A DNA stretch of 64,000 bases from NCBI GenBank assembly GCA_000272025.2, contig AKCV02000025.1, positions 408,796 through 472,795 of the forward strand, read 5' to 3'. Source of the stretch: Imbroritus primus (lineage in GTDB: Bacteria; Pseudomonadota; Gammaproteobacteria; Burkholderiales; Burkholderiaceae). Position numbers and translations under genes: made by a program. The notes beneath the pieces are model-generated. The model searched no databases, was not told the DNA's origin, and saw nothing but the letters and a program-made list of their open reading frames with translations. Below, in pieces: positions 59,795 through 64,000 of the stretch (the first letter of the stretch is position 1; the number at the start of each line of letters is the position of its first letter).

Positions 59795-60505
59795 ATGATT
59801 CGATCCAACGCCCTCAAGACGTGGTTTCTCACCGGCCTGCTGGTGCTGATGCCGCTCGCCATCACGCTGTGGGTGTTGAGCCTGATCATCGGCACGATGG
59901 ACCAGAGCCTGGCGCTGCTGCCGGCAGCATGGCAGCCAGTGCGGCTGTTCGGCCTATCGATTCCCGGTCTGGGCGCGATCCTCACGCTCATCTTCATCCT
60001 GCTGGTGGGCATGCTGGCCCACAACTTCATCGGCCAGCGGCTGGTGTCGTGGTGGGAAGCGCTGTTGCGCCACATCCCGGTCGTCGGCCCGATCTATTCG
60101 AGCGTCAAGCAGGTTTCGGATACGCTGCTATCGAGTAGCGGTAACGCCTTCCGCAAGGCCCTGCTGGTGCAGTATCCGCGCCAGGGTTCGTGGACCATCG
60201 CCTTCCTCACCGGCCGGCCGGGCGGTGATGTACAGAACCATCTGCAGGGCGACTATGTGAGCGTGTATGTGCCGACCACGCCCAACCCGACCTCCGGCTT
60301 CTTCCTGATGATGCCGCGGGCCGAGACAATCGAACTGGACATGAGCGTAGACACGGCGCTGAAATACATCGTGTCGATGGGGGTGGTCTCGCCGGCCGAT
60401 CTGGCCGGCCAGGAGACCGCAACCCATGCCGCAGCCCAGGCCGCCGGAGCGGATGCCGGGGACGGCGGGCAGGATTCATTCAAAGCAAGCGGGCGCGGCC
60501 AGTGA
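59795..60505 (+). CDS. DUF502 family inner-membrane protein
   Basis: 236 residues. Two transmembrane helices near the N-terminus (LLVLMPLAITLWVLSLIIG; LGAILTLIFILLVGMLAHNF) followed by the conserved PVVGPIYSSVKQVSDTLLS and VFVPTTPNPTSGFFLMMPR-type segment of DUF502. It is 34 bases upstream of aspS. Function unknown. Confidence 0.93.
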   Translation: MIRSNALKTWFLTGLLVLMPLAITLWVLSLIIGTMDQSLALLPAAWQPVRLFGLSIPGLGAILTLIFILLVGMLAHNFIGQRLVSWWEALLRHIPVVGPIYSSVKQVSDTLLSSSGNAFRKALLVQYPRQGSWTIAFLTGRPGGDVQNHLQGDYVSVYVPTTPNPTSGFFLMMPRAETIELDMSVDTALKYIVSMGVVSPADLAGQETATHAAAQAAGADAGDGGQDSFKASGRGQ

Positions 60506-60539
60506 GGCCGGGTCCAGAAAGAAAATCTAAGGAAAAGTC

Positions 60540-62342
60540 ATGGCGATGCGTACGCAATACTGCGGTCTGGTGACCGAGGAACTGATGGGCCAGACAGTGG
60601 CCCTGACCGGCTGGGTGCACCGCCGGCGCGACCACGGCGGCGTGATCTTCATCGACCTGCGCGACCGCGAAGGCCTGGTCCAGGTGGTGTGCGATCCGGA
60701 CCGCGCCGAGATGTTCAAGACCGCCGAAGGCATCCGCAACGAGTTCTGCATCCAGGTCAAAGGCCTTGTGCGTGCGCGCCCGGAAGGCACCACCAACGCT
60801 AACCTGACCAGCGGCAAGATCGAAGTGCTGTGCCATGAGCTGAACGTGCTCAACGCTTCCGTGACCCCGCCGTTCCAGCTCGATGACGACAATCTCTCCG
60901 AAACCACGCGCCTGATGCACCGCGTGCTCGACCTGCGCCGTCCGCAGATGCAGCAGAACCTGCGCCTGCGCTACAAGGTCGCCATGGAAGTGCGCAAGTT
61001 CCTCGACGCCGAGGGCTTCATCGACATCGAAACGCCGATGCTCACCAAGAGCACGCCAGAAGGCGCACGCGACTACCTCGTGCCGTCGCGCGTCAATGCG
61101 GGGCAGTTCTTTGCGCTGCCGCAGTCGCCGCAGCTGTTCAAACAGATGCTGATGGTGGCCGGTTTCGACCGCTACTACCAGATCACCAAGTGCTTCCGCG
61201 ACGAAGACCTGCGCGCTGACCGCCAGCCCGAATTCACGCAGATCGATTGCGAGACCTCGTTCCTCAAGGAACAGGACATTCGCGACCTGTTCGAGCGCAT
61301 GATCCGCACCGTCTTCAAGAACACCATGAACGTGGAACTGGCCGAGCAGTTCCCGGTTATGGAATTCCGCGAAGCCATGGCACGTTTCGGTTCGGACAAG
61401 CCCGACCTGCGCGTCAAGCTCGAATTCACCGAACTGACCGACGCCATGAAGGACGTCGACTTCAAGGTGTTCTCCGGTCCGGCCAATGACGAAGGCGGTC
61501 GCGTCGTCGCCTTGCGCGTGCCGCAAGGCGCGCAGATCAGCCGCAGCGAGATCGACAGCTACACCCAGTTCGTCAGCATCTACGGCGCCAAGGGCCTGGC
61601 GTGGATCAAGGTCAACGAAGTCGCCAAGGGCCGCGATGGTCTGCAATCGCCGATCGTCAAGAACCTGCACGACAACGCCATCGCCGAGATCCTCAAGCGT
61701 AGCGGCGCGCAGGATGGCGACATCCTGTTCTTCGGGGCCGACAAGGCCAAGGTCGTCAACGACGCCATGGGCGCACTGCGCCTGAAGATCGGCCACTCCG
61801 ACTTCAGCAAGGAACACGGCCTGTTCGTCGATGCGTGGCATCCGCTGTGGGTCGTCGACTTCCCGATGTTCGAGTACGACGAGGAAAACGCCCGCTGGGT
61901 CGCCATGCACCACCCGTTCACCAGCCCGAAGGACGAGCATCTCGACTACCTCGAGACCGACCCGGGCAAGTGCATCGCCAAGGCCTACGATATGGTGCTC
62001 AACGGCTGGGAAATCGGCGGCGGCTCCGTGCGGATCTTCCAGGAAGAGGTGCAGAGCAAGGTATTCCGCGCCCTCAAGATCGACCATGAGGAAGCGCGCG
62101 CCAAGTTCGGCTTCCTGCTCGACGCGCTGCAGTATGGCGCGCCGCCGCACGGCGGTATCGCCTTTGGCCTCGATCGCATCGTCACGATGATGGCGGGCGC
62201 CGACTCGATCCGCGACGTCATCGCCTTCCCCAAGACGCAGCGTGCTCAGTGCCTGCTCACGCAGGCGCCGAGCGCGGTGGATGAAAAGCAGCTGCGCGAG
62301 CTGCATATCCGTCTGCGTCAGGCGGAGCCGAAGGCGGGATAA
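60540..62342 (+). CDS. aspS: Aspartyl-tRNA synthetase
   Basis: 600 residues, the usual bacterial length. N-terminal OB-fold anticodon-binding domain ([26 protein letters not shown]), class II motif 2 [18 protein letters not shown], a GAD insertion domain, and motif 3 [15 protein letters not shown]. It charges tRNA-Asp, perhaps tRNA-Asn as well. Its last ~54 codons are repeated beyond the window's AT-rich insert (see repeat). The present 3' end may be the incoming copy, as it has more A/T third positions than the distal fragment. A terminator follows. Confidence 0.98.
   Translation: MAMRTQYCGLVTEELMGQTVALTGWVHRRRDHGGVIFIDLRDREGLVQVVCDPDRAEMFKTAEGIRNEFCIQVKGLVRARPEGTTNANLTSGKIEVLCHELNVLNASVTPPFQLDDDNLSETTRLMHRVLDLRRPQMQQNLRLRYKVAMEVRKFLDAEGFIDIETPMLTKSTPEGARDYLVPSRVNAGQFFALPQSPQLFKQMLMVAGFDRYYQITKCFRDEDLRADRQPEFTQIDCETSFLKEQDIRDLFERMIRTVFKNTMNVELAEQFPVMEFREAMARFGSDKPDLRVKLEFTELTDAMKDVDFKVFSGPANDEGGRVVALRVPQGAQISRSEIDSYTQFVSIYGAKGLAWIKVNEVAKGRDGLQSPIVKNLHDNAIAEILKRSGAQDGDILFFGADKAKVVNDAMGALRLKIGHSDFSKEHGLFVDAWHPLWVVDFPMFEYDEENARWVAMHHPFTSPKDEHLDYLETDPGKCIAKAYDMVLNGWEIGGGSVRIFQEEVQSKVFRALKIDHEEARAKFGFLLDALQYGAPPHGGIAFGLDRIVTMMAGADSIRDVIAFPKTQRAQCLLTQAPSAVDEKQLRELHIRLRQAEPKAG
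62150..62310 (+). repeat. Direct repeat: aspS 3' end, first copy
   Basis: The last part of aspS from here on is repeated 1690 bases downstream. Over the 161 bases visible in both copies only five differ. All five are third-position changes that keep the amino acid (Gly, Phe, Ala, Asp and Glu codons), and identity stops abruptly at the left edge. Confidence 0.95.
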
Positions 62343-62371
62343 GCCGATTCAGCGATCATTCGCATCGCAAC

Positions 62372-62398
62372 AGGGCGCCACAGTGTGGCGCCCTTTGT
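62372..62398 (+). terminator. Rho-independent terminator of aspS
   Basis: A perfect 10-bp stem (AGGGCGCCAC/GTGGCGCCCT) with a 3-base loop, 30 bases after the aspS stop. Only three T follow, so it may be a moderate terminator. Confidence 0.8.
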
Positions 62399-62503
62399 CA
62401 TTGATGCCATGTTCCATGGCGTACCCATTACGCCGCTTTTTTTTTGTTCGCCCGAAGCGCTTGGCGACACGGGGCATCATCAGCTTATGGTTGCAGGAGT
62501 AGA

Positions 62504-63541
62504 TTAATTTTTGGCCACCAATTTAAACTCAGTATGAATGCGCCGTTGAAGGAAAGTATGCACACCTCTTGTTTCATATCCGTACTTGCTGCCATGCACG
62601 CTCTGGGAAAGACGGTGGTGATGTAACCGATCAGCCAAAGGGGCCGCTGCATGGAGCATTTTTTCTACAATATTTAATACCTGAAGCTTTGTTTTTCGGT
62701 CCGTGTGCTTGGTCAGATGCGTGAGATAATTTGACCTCGAGAAATCTATGATCCATGCCAGGAAGTTAACCAGGGCGCGCTGGACCCTCTCATCTTGCGA
62801 AGAAAGCTTTGCTATAAATAACGGCCAGGCAGATGACCTCATAAGAGATTTTATGAATTTTGAGACATTTTCTTGTGTAATGCTCTTCGAGTTGTCCACG
62901 TCAAATTTTCGAGAAAACTCACTCAGCAACTGTGTGGCTGCAGTCCGAGATTCTTCGGAGAAATGCTGATTTGAGGCTTTTATGGAAAAATGATTGTGTG
63001 CAATAGAATGGGTGATAATACTGACGGAATATTCTTGGGAGGCGATTGTTCGCTTTTTAAAGCTCGGGTCGAAAACTTCTTTGTGAAAAAATTGCGTAAG
63101 TAGTTGTTTGTCAATAAACGACAATTTGTTGGATGGTATTCCAAATTTTTTTATGTCATCGAGAATCCATTCAAACAGCTCCGATTCCGCAGATATCTTG
63201 TTGTGATCGGGGAAATATTTTCGGCTGCTCTTGAATGTCTCGGACTTGATATAAATCTTCCGCATGATGTTATCAAATTCCCGGGCGATAGAATTTGAAA
63301 AAAAATTCAAGCGAGCTTTTTCTGTGACTGCTAAGGAATATTGGGACGTAAAGTCGAGATTCTGAAAAATAAGCTTCTGTACATCGCCAGGCAGCTGCGA
63401 TATTAAATTGGACGGTGGCTGGCTGGAAAGATTTTTAGTCGCGCGAGCACTGGCCTGCGGGGCACTTATTGGTACATCTCCAGTCGTAGATGAATTTCGA
63501 TTATGACCTATCACACTCAGTAAATTTTTTGTGATTTTCAT
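62504..63541 (-). CDS. F-box-like effector candidate in an AT-rich insert
   Basis: 345 residues, with codon use much richer in A/T than the chromosome around it. A polar Ser/Thr/Pro-rich N-terminus (1-45) is followed by an F-box-like segment (LISQLPGDVQKLIFQNL, ~46-62, continuing to SLAVTEKARLNFF) and a second motif ILDDIKKFGIPSNKLSF (~126-142). Both motifs recur in the 908-residue F-box/ankyrin protein. SRTAATQLLSEFSRKF further on resembles that protein's YRSPFQECLRQF. The rest is helical. There is no signal peptide, membrane segment or ankyrin signature that I can see. It probably acts in a host cell, which is inference. Confidence 0.75.
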   Translation of the reverse strand: MKITKNLLSVIGHNRNSSTTGDVPISAPQASARATKNLSSQPPSNLISQLPGDVQKLIFQNLDFTSQYSLAVTEKARLNFFSNSIAREFDNIMRKIYIKSETFKSSRKYFPDHNKISAESELFEWILDDIKKFGIPSNKLSFIDKQLLTQFFHKEVFDPSFKKRTIASQEYSVSIITHSIAHNHFSIKASNQHFSEESRTAATQLLSEFSRKFDVDNSKSITQENVSKFIKSLMRSSAWPLFIAKLSSQDERVQRALVNFLAWIIDFSRSNYLTHLTKHTDRKTKLQVLNIVEKMLHAAAPLADRLHHHRLSQSVHGSKYGYETRGVHTFLQRRIHTEFKLVAKN

Positions 63542-63839
63542 GTCTTCTCACAGTTGTTAAGATATTTTTATATTTAATCATCAGGCTAATGAAAATCCAG
63601 TAAACAAAGGTAAAAGTGAGAATATTGTGGTGTGCACGGGGGCACAGGTATGCTCGTGTATGGAGAAACTCGATGCGCAGAACCATGGTGCCCCTGCTCG
63701 CATAGCAAAAGCTGCCCGAAAGCCATATTTGGAAGCCTTAAGATGGAACGACCACAGATCCAACCAGAAGAGGCAACCGCATGCCGCCATATATAAACGA
63801 TAGCTAATGACTTGGACCCTGATCCAGTACGCGTAAGGG
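63542..63839. other. AT-rich spacer between the insert gene and the aspS fragment
   Basis: About 300 bp. The AT-rich first part should hold the promoter of the minus-strand effector candidate. A 44-codon frame from 63660 (MEKLDAQNHGAPARIAKAARK...) ends in a stop at about 63802; it has no ribosome site or resemblance I recognise. No integrase, recombinase or hrp-type box (TTCG-N16-TTCG) was found. Confidence 0.45.
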
Positions 63840-64000
63840 CGGCGGCATCGCCTTCGGCCTCGATCGCATCGTCACGATGATGGCGGGCGCCGACTCGATC
63901 CGCGACGTCATCGCCTTCCCCAAGACGCAGCGTGCTCAGTGCCTGCTCACGCAGGCGCCGAGCGCCGTGGACGAGAAGCAGCTGCGCGAGCTGCATATCC
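63840..64000 (+). pseudogene. aspS: Second aspS 3'-end fragment (displaced copy)
   Basis: The fragment starts in frame at the codons for [16 protein letters not shown] and runs off the window edge at ...QLRELHI, continuing the aspS 3' end. It has no start codon or upstream part, so it cannot be an intact synthetase. Its five differences from the first copy are silent; four change A or T to C or G at the third position, nearer the chromosome's usual codon choice, which hints that this is the original chromosomal end and the intact gene acquired its 3' end with the insert. Confidence 0.9.

Noticed and set aside
63660..63802. 44-codon plus-strand frame (MEKLDAQNHGAPARIAKAARK...) beside the aspS fragment
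   Set aside because: Considered as an integrase or transposase remnant, but it has no ribosome site, no recognisable motif and is too short to judge.
63586..63996. Minus-strand frame of 136 codons running into the aspS fragment
   Set aside because: Its N-terminal part is the antisense of the aspS 3' end, and the same shadow occurs opposite the intact aspS.

Overview
The window is about 64 kb of a GC-rich betaproteobacterial chromosome. Evidence for Burkholderiaceae of the Ralstonia/Cupriavidus type: a ubiE-Tim44-like-ubiJ-ubiB cluster, a giant DUF3683 FAD/Fe-S oxidoreductase coupled to a HIT protein, a TctC-type solute receptor, the ECF sigma/ferritin-like/cytochrome c module, and the codon usage. 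Two ankyrin proteins and two proteins with F-box-like motifs point to a host-associated lineage, possibly with type III secretion. No secretion genes and no clear hrp promoter box were found, so that part is inference.

Layout. 1-4.0 kb: end of an MFS exporter, a GNAT acetyltransferase, a YpfJ-like metallopeptidase and a Na/phosphate cotransporter. 4.1-7.8 kb: a 1218-residue ankyrin protein. 7.8-13 kb: uvrA, an MFS transporter and ssb, then about 0.5 kb of gene-free, less GC-rich DNA. 13.5-16.6 kb: ECF sigma/ferritin-like/cytochrome c operon and an AEC transporter. 16.8-26 kb: a LysR regulator divergent from a six-gene operon (enoyl-CoA hydratase, 3-hydroxyacyl-CoA dehydrogenase, thiolase, glutaryl-CoA dehydrogenase, ADP-forming-type CoA ligase, TctC receptor). 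These genes could together take glutarate or a related dicarboxylate to acetyl-CoA. 26-31.8 kb: PhoD, an SH3 protein, a PAS/GGDEF protein, DUF805 and a TSUP permease. 32-35.7 kb: accessory patch with a duplicated F-box-like/ankyrin protein and a divergent XRE regulator/unknown gene pair sharing a 24-bp palindrome. 35.7-44.6 kb: queF, ilvA, a YqaA protein, an orphan response regulator preceded by a 38-residue leader ORF, the FAD/Fe-S oxidoreductase and HIT protein. 44.7-50.9 kb: LysR, DUF924, SDR, and a Fur-box-preceded FecI/FecR/TonB-receptor locus. 50.9-62.3 kb: SbmA-like ABC transporter, DUF971, ubiquinone genes, a sodium:solute symporter, FmdB zinc ribbon, DUF502 and aspS. 62.3-64 kb: an AT-rich insert carrying an F-box-like gene, followed by a second, slightly diverged copy of the 3' end of aspS that runs off the window.

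Most noteworthy are (i) the aspS 3'-end duplication bracketing an AT-rich cargo gene, (ii) a shared F-box-like plus 'LDD...G(I/L)' motif module found three times in two unrelated loci, (iii) an iron-uptake FecI/FecR/receptor set in which both partners of transmembrane signalling lack their contact domains, and (iv) the compact glutarate-type degradation operon. Coordinates are from reading the sequence directly; no database search or structure prediction could be run.
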